Of a stretch of DNA of 7,141 nucleotides, positions 1 to 6,047 are shown piece by piece; positions within the stretch are counted from its first letter, which is position 1, and each line of letters opens with the position of its first letter. The position numbers were made by a program, and so were the translations under genes. The notes beneath the pieces were generated by a model, which did not search any database, was not told the DNA's origin, and saw only the letters and a list, made by a program, of their open reading frames with translations. The DNA is from Hydrogenophaga sp. (GTDB taxonomy: Bacteria > Pseudomonadota > Gammaproteobacteria > Burkholderiales > Burkholderiaceae_C): positions 1-7,141 of the forward strand of contig JAGXRS010000228.1 of the NCBI GenBank assembly GCA_018335615.1, given 5' to 3'.

Positions 1-37
1 CGCCACGTGCGTCACGCTGTGGCAGCGGTGTCCGGCC

Positions 38-58
38 CCTTCCCCCTCTGGGGGAAGG
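38..58. repeat. Perfect palindromic hairpin, REP-like intergenic element
   Basis: Two 9-base arms (CCTTCCCCC at 38-46 and GGGGGAAGG at 50-58) are perfect inverted copies around a 3-base loop, followed by a G-rich tail to about position 73. There is no T-tract on either side, so it is not a classical intrinsic terminator. Short palindromes of this composition look like the interspersed intergenic repeats common in high-GC proteobacteria. Only one copy lies in this window, so its repeat status is inferred. The rest of 1-158 shows no gene that I can support; the plus-strand frames either close early or read through without a recognisable protein. Confidence 0.55.
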
Positions 59-146
59 CGGGATGGGGGCAGGCGCTGGAAGATGAAGCAGCGTTCCCCC
101 CGCGAAACAGCCCCATGACCCCGTCTGCCCCCCACATCCACTTCAT

Positions 147-151
147 AAGGA
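147..151 (+). promoter_or_regulatory. Ribosome binding site of the SDR gene
   Basis: AAGGA lies 7 bases before the ATG at 159. It fixes the start of the short-chain dehydrogenase and agrees with the usual N-terminus of the family. Confidence 0.75.
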
Positions 152-158
152 CCCAACC

Positions 159-923
159 ATGAACATCCAAGGACATGCCGCCCTCGTCACCGGTGGAGGC
201 TCCGGCCTCGGCGAGGCCACCGCCCGCGAACTCGCCCGCCTGGACGCCCAGGTCGCGGTGCTCGACCTCAACCTGGAAAACGCCCAACGCGTGGCGGCCG
301 ACATCGGCGGCATCGCGGTGCAGTGCAACGTGTCGGACCCCGACAGCATGCAGGCCGCCATCGAGCAAGCCGCTGCCGCCCACGGCCCTGCGCGCATCCT
401 GATGCAAATTGCCGGCATTGGGTCGGCCAAGCGCGTGGTCGGCAAGGACGGCAATGCCGCGCCACTGGAAGACTTTGCCCGTGTCATCAACGTCAACCTG
501 ATCGGCACCTACAACGCGGCTCGCCTGTTTGCGGCTGCCTGCGCCAAGCTGGAACCGATGGAAGACGGCGAGCGCGGCGTGATGGTGTTCACCGCCAGCG
601 TGGCCGCGTTCGACGGCCAGGTGGGCCAGCAGGCCTACAGCGCGTCCAAGGCTGGTGTGGCCGGCATGACACTGCCCATGGCACGCGATCTGGCGCAGCA
701 CGGCATCCGCGTCTGCACCATCGCTCCGGGCCTGTTCCTCACGCCGCTGATGAAGACCCTGCCCGAGCCGGTGCAGGAATCGCTGGCAAAAAGCATCCCT
801 TTTCCGCAGCGCCTGGGCAAGCCCGAGGAGTTCGCGCAGCTGGCCACGCACATCGTCACCAACGGCCACCTCAACGGCGAGGTGATCCGCCTGGACGGCG
901 CCCTGCGGATGAGCCCACGCTAA
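159..923 (+). CDS. SDR-family 3-hydroxyacyl-CoA dehydrogenase (HSD10-like)
   Basis: This is a 254-residue classical short-chain dehydrogenase, a normal length for the family. The cofactor loop TGGGSGLG is at residues 11-18. Asp36 at the end of the second beta strand points to NAD(H) rather than NADP(H). The catalytic tetrad is visible as Asn113, Ser147, Tyr160 and Lys164 (YSASK). The stretches ASVAAFDGQVGQ and LNGEVIRLDGALRM closely resemble human HSD10, a 3-hydroxy-2-methylacyl-CoA dehydrogenase. The likely role is therefore NAD-dependent oxidation of a 3-hydroxyacyl-CoA to the 3-oxoacyl-CoA in the cytoplasm. The usual N(N)AG motif reads Q-I-A-G at residues 83-86. It is the first visible gene of a four-gene plus-strand run that includes an acyl-CoA dehydrogenase, which supports a CoA-ester substrate. 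The exact substrate cannot be read from the sequence. Confidence 0.88.
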   Translation: MNIQGHAALVTGGGSGLGEATARELARLDAQVAVLDLNLENAQRVAADIGGIAVQCNVSDPDSMQAAIEQAAAAHGPARILMQIAGIGSAKRVVGKDGNAAPLEDFARVINVNLIGTYNAARLFAAACAKLEPMEDGERGVMVFTASVAAFDGQVGQQAYSASKAGVAGMTLPMARDLAQHGIRVCTIAPGLFLTPLMKTLPEPVQESLAKSIPFPQRLGKPEEFAQLATHIVTNGHLNGEVIRLDGALRMSPR

Positions 924-974
924 GCACAACCGCCGCACGTCGCCATCCATCCCGCCCCCATCTCCCCCATCTGT

Positions 975-1394
975 ATGTCAAAAACCGTTGTGTATGAAGT
1001 CGACGTGATGTTCGGCGACTGCGATCCCGCCGGCATCGTGTTCTTTCCCAATTTCAGCAAGTGGATGGATGCCTCATCCCTCAACTTCTTCGTGAAATGC
1101 GGCGTGCCGCCCTGGCGCGAACTGGTGAAAACGACCGGCATCATCGGCACCCCGCTGCTGGAGATCAACACCAGGTTCATGCGCCCGGCCACCTACGGCG
1201 AGCGCCTGCAGATCCACACCAGCATCCAGGAATGGCGCGAGAAGGTGGTGATCCAGAAGCATGTGGTGATGCGCGGCGACACCGTGCTCTGCGAAGGCCT
1301 GGAAACCCGCGCCTTCTGCATCAAGCACCCCGAGGACCCGGACCGCATCAAAGCGATTCCGGTACCCGCCGACATCAAGGCCAAGTGCAGCTGA
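975..1394 (+). CDS. Acyl-CoA thioesterase, 4-hydroxybenzoyl-CoA thioesterase type
   Basis: This 139-residue single hot-dog-fold protein has the signature FGDCDPAGIVFFPNFSKW at residues 13-30. Asp17 occupies the position of the catalytic aspartate (Asp17) of Pseudomonas 4-hydroxybenzoyl-CoA thioesterase, with the same numbering from the start. The expected reaction is hydrolysis of an acyl- or aroyl-CoA to the free acid and CoA. In a CoA-dependent pathway such an enzyme often frees CoA from dead-end or accumulating intermediates. It follows the SDR gene by 51 bp and precedes the flavin reductase gene by 38 bp. No Shine-Dalgarno sequence is evident before the ATG, where the leader is pyrimidine-rich, but no other in-frame start fits the conserved N-terminus. 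An aromatic substrate is favoured by the subfamily but is not proven. Confidence 0.87.
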   Translation: MSKTVVYEVDVMFGDCDPAGIVFFPNFSKWMDASSLNFFVKCGVPPWRELVKTTGIIGTPLLEINTRFMRPATYGERLQIHTSIQEWREKVVIQKHVVMRGDTVLCEGLETRAFCIKHPEDPDRIKAIPVPADIKAKCS

Positions 1395-1432
1395 CGCCAC
1401 GGACCCGACCCGACGCTGAACGGAGACACCCG

Positions 1433-2116
1433 ATGTACTACGAACCCGGCAAAACCCCCCATGGCCTGCCGCACGACCCCTTCAAGTCGTGCGTGGTACC
1501 CCGCCCCATTGGCTGGATTTCCACCGTGGACGCACAAGGGCGCCACAACCTGGCGCCCTACAGCCAGTTCCAGAACGTGACCTTCGATCCGCCCATCGTC
1601 ATGTTCAGCGCCAACCAGACCACGCAGGGCGAGCGCAAGGACTCGGTGCGCAACGCCGAGCAGATGGGCCAGTTCGTGTGGAACATGGCCACCTTCGCGC
1701 TGCGCGAAGCGGTCAACATCAGCGCCGAAGAGCTGCCCCACGGCACCGACGAATTCAACCGCGCCGGGCTGGAGAAGCTGGAGAGCCGGCTCGTCAGACC
1801 CATGCGCGTCAAAGGCTCGCCCATCCAGTTCGAGTGCGAGTACCTCAACACCGTGCGCTTCCCCGGGCGCCCGCCCATGGGCACGGTGGACGTGGTGTTC
1901 GGCCGCGTGGTGGGCATCCACATCGACGACGACTACATCGACCGCAATGGCCTGGTGGACGTGCTCAAGATGCAGCCGATCGCCCGCATGGGCTACTTCG
2001 ACTACACCACCGTGGACAACAAGTTCCAGATGGTGATTCCCGGCAACAGCACGGCCTTGCTCGCCGGCCTCGAAGGCTCGCCCGACAAGGCGCAGGACGC
2101 CTCCCGCCAACGCTGA
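1433..2116 (+). CDS. Flavin reductase-like FMN-binding protein
   Basis: The 227-residue protein belongs to the flavin reductase-like (DIM6/NTAB, split-barrel FMN-binding) family. Diagnostic stretches are PRPIGWIST at residues 23-31, followed by the NLAPYSQF segment at 39-46 and the DPPIVMFS segment at 52-59. The rest of the domain runs to about residue 205, with a short polar tail. Family members bind FMN and either reduce free flavin with NAD(P)H for a partner oxygenase or act on small substrates directly. The ATG at 1433 has GGAG at 1422-1425, 7 bases upstream; a longer reading frame that begins further left would overlap the thioesterase gene and is not credible. It lies within the CoA catabolic run (38 bp behind the thioesterase, 30 bp before the acyl-CoA dehydrogenase), but no partner oxygenase is encoded in the window. 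Confidence 0.85.
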   Translation: MYYEPGKTPHGLPHDPFKSCVVPRPIGWISTVDAQGRHNLAPYSQFQNVTFDPPIVMFSANQTTQGERKDSVRNAEQMGQFVWNMATFALREAVNISAEELPHGTDEFNRAGLEKLESRLVRPMRVKGSPIQFECEYLNTVRFPGRPPMGTVDVVFGRVVGIHIDDDYIDRNGLVDVLKMQPIARMGYFDYTTVDNKFQMVIPGNSTALLAGLEGSPDKAQDASRQR

Positions 2117-2146
2117 ATTCCCTTCACCTTTTTCACCCGACCCACC

Positions 2147-3862
2147 GTGAACCACTTCCAGCCCGCCACCGACGACATGTTCTTCATCCTGCACCAGGTG
2201 CTGCAAGCACCGGTGCAACTGCAGGCCCTGCCAGCACACGCCGAAGCCGACACCGGCCTGATGCAGCAGGTGCTGGACGAAGCCGGCAAATTCGTGGCCG
2301 AGGTGGTGGCGCCCCTGAACCGGGAGGGTGACGAAACCGGTGCGCAATGGAAGGATGGCACCGTCACCATGCCGCCGGGCTTTCGCGACGCCTACCAGGC
2401 CTTCTGGCAGGCCGGCTGGCCGTCGCTCGCCTGCGCCACCGAGGACGGCGGCCAGGGCCTGCCGGCCGTGCTGGAAGCCATGCTGTATGAAATGCTCAGC
2501 GCAGCCAACCACGGCTGGACCATGGCGCCGGGCCTGCTGCACGGCGCCTACGAGTGCATCAAGCACCACGCCTCGGAGGAACTGAAGGCCACCTACCTGG
2601 AGAAGGTGGCCACCGGTGAGTGGCTGGCCACCATGTGCCTGACCGAGCCGCACGCCGGCAGCGACCTCGGCCTGGCCAGCACGCGCGCCATGCCCCTGGC
2701 CGATGGCCGCTACGCGCTGCGGGGCACCAAGATCTTCATCTCGGGCGGCGAACACGACCTCACCGACAACATCGTGCACCTGGTGCTGGCGCGCCTGCCC
2801 GATGCGCCACCCGGCCCCAAGGGACTGTCGCTGTTCCTGGTGCCGAAGTTCTACCCCGACGGCACGCGCAGTCACGTCGTGTGCGAACGCATCGAAGAGA
2901 AAATGGGCCTGCACGGCAGCCCCACCTGCGTCATGCGCTTTGACGATGCTGCGGCCTGGATCGTGGGCGAGCCGGGCAAGGGCCTGAACGCCATGTTCGT
3001 GATGATGAACGCCGCGCGCCTGCACGTCGGGCTGCAAGGCATCGGCCTGCTCGAAGCCGCGTGGCAGAAGGCCCACGCCTACGCGCAGGAGCGCCGGCAG
3101 ATGCGCGCACCCGGCAGTGCCAGCAAAGCCGGCCAGGCCGATGTGATCGGCCTGCACCCGGCCATGCGCCGCATCCTCGACGCCCAACGCGCCTGGATCG
3201 ACGCCGGCCGCGTGGTCGCCTACCGCACCGCCCTGGAACTCGACGTGATGAAGTCCCACCCGGACGAAGCGCGCCGCACCGCCGCCAACCGCTGGTGCAG
3301 CCTGGTCACGCCGGTGCTCAAGTCGGCCTGGACCGATCAGGCCTTCACCGGCAGCAGCGCCTGCCTGCAGGTGTTCGGCGGCCACGGCTATGTGCGCGAA
3401 TGGGGCATCGAACAGCATGTGCGCGACGCCCGCGTGGCCATGATCTACGAAGGCACGAACGAGATCCAGGCCATCGACCTGCTGATGCGCAAGGTGCTGC
3501 CCGATGGCGGCGCGGCGCTGCAGACGCTGCTGACCGAACTGGCCGGCGAGCTGGACGACAGCCCCGCCGCCGCCCGCACCCGCGCCGCGTTCGAGCGTTT
3601 CGGGCAGTTCACCCAGACCGCGCTATGGCCGGCCACCCGCGCAGACGGTGCCTCCCCCGAAACCCCGTACTGGCTGGCCGACGACTACCTGCGCGCCCTG
3701 GCGATGCTGCTCATGGCCTGGTCGTGGAACCGCATCGGGGCTGCGCCGGGTGCAGACGCCGGACGCTGGAACCAGGCCGCATCCGGTTTCTGGCGCTGGG
3801 TGTGGCCCGAGTTCGATGCCCGCATGGCCATGATGGCCAGCACCCTGGCGTGCCGCGTCTGA
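2147..3862 (+). CDS. Acyl-CoA dehydrogenase, large form with extra C-terminal domain
   Basis: At 571 residues this FAD enzyme is far longer than the roughly 380-residue medium-chain type. It resembles the large bacterial acyl-CoA dehydrogenases with an N-terminal extension and an added C-terminal helical domain (the group that includes DmdC-like proteins). The flavin and substrate motifs are clear: CLTEPHAGSDLG around residues 164-175 and GTKIFISGGEHD at 193-204. The MIYEGTNEIQA segment carries Glu435, at the position of the catalytic base of medium-chain acyl-CoA dehydrogenase. The expected reaction is alpha,beta-dehydrogenation of an acyl-CoA, with electrons passed to electron-transfer flavoprotein. 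The chosen start is GTG at 2147, which keeps the conserved N-terminal segment; an ATG at 2177 (residue 11) is the alternative. Neither has a strong ribosome site. The substrate is unknown; position next to an HSD10-like dehydrogenase and an aroyl-CoA-type thioesterase suggests a beta-oxidation-like segment. Confidence 0.88.
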   Translation: MNHFQPATDDMFFILHQVLQAPVQLQALPAHAEADTGLMQQVLDEAGKFVAEVVAPLNREGDETGAQWKDGTVTMPPGFRDAYQAFWQAGWPSLACATEDGGQGLPAVLEAMLYEMLSAANHGWTMAPGLLHGAYECIKHHASEELKATYLEKVATGEWLATMCLTEPHAGSDLGLASTRAMPLADGRYALRGTKIFISGGEHDLTDNIVHLVLARLPDAPPGPKGLSLFLVPKFYPDGTRSHVVCERIEEKMGLHGSPTCVMRFDDAAAWIVGEPGKGLNAMFVMMNAARLHVGLQGIGLLEAAWQKAHAYAQERRQMRAPGSASKAGQADVIGLHPAMRRILDAQRAWIDAGRVVAYRTALELDVMKSHPDEARRTAANRWCSLVTPVLKSAWTDQAFTGSSACLQVFGGHGYVREWGIEQHVRDARVAMIYEGTNEIQAIDLLMRKVLPDGGAALQTLLTELAGELDDSPAAARTRAAFERFGQFTQTALWPATRADGASPETPYWLADDYLRALAMLLMAWSWNRIGAAPGADAGRWNQAASGFWRWVWPEFDARMAMMASTLACRV

Positions 3863-3869
3863 GATCCGG

Positions 3870-3886
3870 CCGGCGACACGCGCCGG
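3870..3886 (+). other. GC-rich hairpin after the acyl-CoA dehydrogenase gene
   Basis: CCGGCG (3870-3875) and CGCCGG (3881-3886) form a 6-bp stem with a 5-base loop 8 bases after the acyl-CoA dehydrogenase stop codon. An alternative pairing of GGCCGG (3868-3873) with CCGGCC (3890-3895) is also possible. No T-run follows, so it is not a typical intrinsic terminator. It may mark the 3' end of the operon mRNA or may be chance in GC-rich DNA. Confidence 0.3.
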
Positions 3887-3920
3887 GCACCGGCCGCCGC
3901 CACCGCGCTATGCTCCCGGC

Positions 3921-4457
3921 ATGACCGAGACATCCGTCGCCAACACCTTGCGCCGCCCGCGCGCACCGCGCCAGAGCAGCACGCCTGCCGACACCAGCGC
4001 CGGCCCCGCCAGCGCCGCCGCCGGCAGCACCGAGGTGGACACCCGTTTTCTGGAAACGCTGCTGGGCTACAACGCGCGGCGGGCCGCCCTGTCGGTGATC
4101 GCCGTGTTCCTGCAACGCATGGAGCCTTACGGCCTGCGCCCGGTGGACTTCTCGGTGCTCTCGCTCATCGCCCACAACCCCGGGGTGACCTCGCGCCAGA
4201 TCTGCGCCGCACTGGACATTCTGCCGCCCAACCTGGTGGGCATGATCAAGAGCCTGCACAAGCGCGGCCTCATCGAACGCCGCGCCCACCCCACCGACCG
4301 CCGGGCCCAGGGGCTGCACCTCAGCGCCACCGGCAAGCGCCAGTACCGCGAAGCGGAGCGCACCGCCAGCCAGCTCGAACGCGAGGTGGCCAGCGGTCTC
4401 ACGGCCACCGAGCTCGACACGCTCAACAGCCTGCTGCGCAAGGTCTACCGGCGCTGA
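3921..4457 (+). CDS. MarR-family transcriptional regulator
   Basis: The protein has 178 residues. A Pro/Ala/Ser-rich, basic N-terminal tail of about 38 residues is followed by a MarR winged helix-turn-helix domain. The domain spans roughly residues 41-178: helices from RPVDFSVLSLI (73-83), a recognition helix near PPNLVGMIKSLHKRG (102-116), and the wing with the family motif DRRAQGLHLS (126-135). The C-terminal helix would form the dimer interface. MarR proteins bind palindromic DNA as dimers and are typically released by small aromatic acids or aromatic/hydroxycinnamoyl-CoA thioesters. Lying 58 bp behind a CoA catabolism operon in the same direction, it is the natural candidate for the operon's repressor. 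No Shine-Dalgarno is seen before the ATG; a start further inside (GTG at 4035) would just remove the tail. Confidence 0.88.
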   Translation: MTETSVANTLRRPRAPRQSSTPADTSAGPASAAAGSTEVDTRFLETLLGYNARRAALSVIAVFLQRMEPYGLRPVDFSVLSLIAHNPGVTSRQICAALDILPPNLVGMIKSLHKRGLIERRAHPTDRRAQGLHLSATGKRQYREAERTASQLEREVASGLTATELDTLNSLLRKVYRR

Positions 4458-4550
4458 TGGCGGCGCGCCCTGGCGCACTGATCCAGCGGCACCGCCGCGG
4501 CAATGGGGGTAAATCCGTATCGTGGGACGCTGCGCTGGCCTGCACCATAC

Positions 4551-4579
4551 ATGCCAGCTAGAAAACTGCTAGCAGGCAT
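4551..4579. promoter_or_regulatory. Operator-like inverted repeat upstream of the HxlR gene
   Basis: ATGCCAGCTAG (4551-4561) and CTAGCAGGCAT (4569-4579) are inverted copies with a single A-A mismatch at the sixth position of each arm, separated by a 7-base A-rich spacer. Centre-to-centre spacing of the half-sites is 18 bases, close to two helical turns, which suits a dimeric winged-helix regulator. It lies 58 bases before the HxlR start codon, in the only long gap of the regulatory region. A second overlapping repeat (GCTGGC at 4534-4539, GCCAGC at 4553-4558) shares the left arm. I could not assign promoter hexamers with confidence in 4458-4637. Confidence 0.45.
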
Positions 4580-4625
4580 CCCAGCACCGGGCGGGCGGCC
4601 TGCCACAAGCGGTCGCAGCCGCCAC

Positions 4626-4630
4626 AGGAG
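4626..4630 (+). promoter_or_regulatory. Ribosome binding site that sets the HxlR start
   Basis: AGGAG lies 7 bases before the ATG at 4638. It decides between this start and an in-frame upstream ATG at 4503, whose extra 45 residues (Arg/Pro/Gly-rich) look like translated intergenic DNA. Confidence 0.75.
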
Positions 4631-4637
4631 ACCCCGC

Positions 4638-5012
4638 ATGCGCGCCAAAGACAGGATTGCCGTGATCCAGCTGTTTGACTTGCTGGAGGCGCGCTATGCG
4701 CTGCGGGTGATCTGGGCACTCAGCGATGGCCATCCGCAGACCTTTCGGCTGCTGCAGGACAGCGTGGGCGGTGTCACGCCCAACACCCTGAACACCCGGC
4801 TGAAGCAGTTGCGTGCCGCGCGTCTGGTGGACCACGGCGGCGACGGCTACCGGCTCACGTCCCAGGGGACCGACCTGGCGCGCCGCCTGGTCGAGGTCCA
4901 GCAATTTGCGCCCAAGTGGGTGCAGCGCCAGAACCGCCTGGCCGCCCTGCCACGCTCAGCGGCGTCAGACAGCAGCCTCCAGAGCACAGCGCAGCCACTG
5001 TCTGCTGCCTGA
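4638..5012 (+). CDS. HxlR-type winged helix-turn-helix regulator
   Basis: A 124-residue protein with an HxlR-like wHTH over about residues 10-95. The segment ALRVIWALSDGHPQTFRLLQ (about 21-40) matches the family's helix 1-2 pattern of a hydrophobic helix followed by a substrate-independent L-x-G-x-x-R-F-x-x-L type stretch. TPNTLNTRLKQLRAARLV (about 47-64) is the recognition helix region, and GYRLTSQGTDL is the wing and following helix. HxlR proteins are small dimeric activators or repressors. Many have an N-terminal redox-sensing cysteine, but this one has no cysteine at all, so thiol-based sensing is excluded. The C-terminal 25 residues are Ser/Ala-rich and probably disordered. The gene is 180 bp behind marR and converges with the minus-strand FAH gene, 46 bp apart. 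Its target is unknown; autoregulation through the dyad at 4551-4579 is possible. Confidence 0.78.
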   Translation: MRAKDRIAVIQLFDLLEARYALRVIWALSDGHPQTFRLLQDSVGGVTPNTLNTRLKQLRAARLVDHGGDGYRLTSQGTDLARRLVEVQQFAPKWVQRQNRLAALPRSAASDSSLQSTAQPLSAA

Positions 5013-5058
5013 AGCCTGGCGAGAACGTGCTGACGCAGCGCTCACGACGGTGGTGTGC

Positions 5059-5907
5059 TTACACGGGGCTCACGGCCACGGTCTGCCGCTGCTCACCCAG
5101 CCCCCGCCCGCCCAGCGTCACCACATCGCCCGGCTGCAGGAACAGCGGCGGCTGGTGCCCCATGCCCACGCCCGGCGGGGTACCGGTGGGGATCACGTCG
5201 CCCGGCTGCAGCGCCATGAAGCGGGAGAGGTAGCTCACGATCGCGGCCACCCCAAAAATCATGGTGCGGGTGTTGCCCGTCTGGCGCCGCACGCCGTTCA
5301 CGTCCAGCCAGAGGTCCACGTCCTGCACGTCGCCCAGTTCGTCGGGCGTCACGAGCCATGGGCCAATGGGGCAGTGGCTGGGGTAGCTCTTGCCCTTGGT
5401 CCACTGGCCCTCGTACTCCATCTGGTAGGCGCGTTCGGACACGTCGTTCACCAGGCAGTAACCGGCCACATGGCGCAGCGCGTCGGACTCGCTCACGTGC
5501 CAGGCCGGCTCGCCGATCACGATGCCCAGCTCCACCTCCCAGTCCAGCTTCTGCGCACCGGGCGGCAGCCACACATCATCGTTCGGGCCGCTGATGGCGC
5601 CGTTGTGCTTGTTGAACACGATGGGCTGTCCCGGGGGCTTCAAGCCCGCCTCGGCCGCGTGGTCGGCGTAGTTCAGGCCGATGCAGACCACGTTGCCCAC
5701 CCCGCCCACGCACGCACCGATGCGGCTGCCCGCGGGCACCAAAGGCAACTGGGCGGCGTCTAGCGCTGCCAGCCGGGCCATAGAATCACGCCCCAGGGTG
5801 GCCGGCGATAGGTCGGGCACCACGCCCGCGAGGTCGCGCAGCGCACCGTCCGCGTCGACGATGCCGGGTTTTTCAGCGCCCTGCGGGCCGTGTCGAAAGA
5901 GCTTCAT
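5059..5907 (-). CDS. Fumarylacetoacetate hydrolase (FAH) family protein
   Basis: The 282-residue minus-strand protein has the normal length of single-domain bacterial FAH enzymes. An N-terminal cap (1-70) is followed by the catalytic fold: VVCIGLNYADHAAEAG (73-88), VFNKHNGAISGP (97-108), the metal ligands Glu124 and Glu126 in DWEVELG, Asp155 in VNDVSER, Lys173 in KGKSYPSHCPIGPW and the closing TGTPPGVGMG (241-250). The E-E-D set binds a divalent metal. The family includes beta-diketone hydrolases, oxaloacetate decarboxylases and 2-hydroxyhepta-2,4-diene-1,7-dioate isomerases that process ring-cleavage products; sequence alone does not select one. The start at 5907 (MKLFRHG) is the family-typical one, although the frame stays open for 107 more codons into the grpE side. 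Upstream only a weak ribosome site is seen. The gene is divergent from grpE and separate from the plus-strand CoA operon. Confidence 0.88.
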   Translation of the reverse strand: MKLFRHGPQGAEKPGIVDADGALRDLAGVVPDLSPATLGRDSMARLAALDAAQLPLVPAGSRIGACVGGVGNVVCIGLNYADHAAEAGLKPPGQPIVFNKHNGAISGPNDDVWLPPGAQKLDWEVELGIVIGEPAWHVSESDALRHVAGYCLVNDVSERAYQMEYEGQWTKGKSYPSHCPIGPWLVTPDELGDVQDVDLWLDVNGVRRQTGNTRTMIFGVAAIVSYLSRFMALQPGDVIPTGTPPGVGMGHQPPLFLQPGDVVTLGGRGLGEQRQTVAVSPV

Positions 5908-5930
5908 GGGCTTGCCTGTGTCAGAAAAGC

Positions 5931-5958
5931 CCCGATTCTCACCCGAGCACACCCGATT
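5931..5958. repeat. Phased CCCGA direct repeats between the FAH gene and grpE
   Basis: CCCGATT occurs at 5931-5937 and 5952-5958, with CCCGAGC at 5942-5948 between them. The copies step by 11 and 10 bases, about one helical turn. A further CCCGATT lies at 6020-6026 in the predicted grpE leader. They sit just upstream of the FAH start on the minus strand and just upstream of the grpE -35 element. This could be a binding array for a regulator of either gene, or chance in a short GC-rich region. Confidence 0.35.
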
Positions 5959-5970
5959 TTCTGTCGCCCA

Positions 5971-5998
5971 CTTGAAGCGGCACAGGCCAGCCCCAAGT
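5971..5998 (+). promoter_or_regulatory. Predicted sigma-32 (RpoH) promoter of grpE
   Basis: The -35 element CTTGAAG (5971-5977) is followed after 13 bases by CCCCAAGT (5991-5998), against the sigma-32 consensus CTTGAAA and CCCCATNT. Only the last base of the -35 and one fixed base of the -10 differ, and a 13-base spacer is within the usual range. Transcription would start near 6005, giving a leader of about 43 bases. No CIRCE (HrcA) operator is present in 5908-6047. Confidence 0.7.
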
Positions 5999-6047
5999 AA
6001 ACAATAAGGCGTGTTCGCCCCCGATTCATAGCCAACCCTCACCGCAC

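Noticed and set aside
3..22. Imperfect dyad (CCAC/GTGG arms with a CACGTG core nearby) at the left edge as an operator
   Set aside because: The arms are only four bases and the context to the left is missing.
12..950. Minus-strand open frame of 312 codons opposite the SDR gene
   Set aside because: It is the shadow of a gene with intact SDR catalytic residues; its composition is typical of antisense translation and no family is recognisable.
1193..3418. Very long minus-strand open frame (741 codons) opposite the thioesterase, flavin reductase and acyl-CoA dehydrogenase genes
   Set aside because: The translation is rich in His, Val, Gly and Ala with no recognisable domain, and it spans three well-supported plus-strand genes. 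Long antisense frames are expected in GC-rich coding DNA.
3910..3924. Four-codon reading frame whose stop overlaps the marR ATG (ATGA), a possible coupling leader
   Set aside because: It has no ribosome binding site and is too short to tell from chance.
4503..4637. N-terminal extension of the HxlR protein from an upstream ATG
   Set aside because: The extra 45 residues are Arg/Pro/Gly-rich and unlike HxlR proteins, they cover the dyad, and a good AGGAG site stands before the ATG at 4638.
5013..5058. Bidirectional terminator between the converging HxlR and FAH genes
   Set aside because: I find no stable hairpin with a T-run on either strand in these 46 bases.
5908..6047. CIRCE operator for HrcA upstream of grpE
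   Set aside because: No TTAGCACTC-N9-GAGTGCTAA-like repeat is present here or before dnaK.
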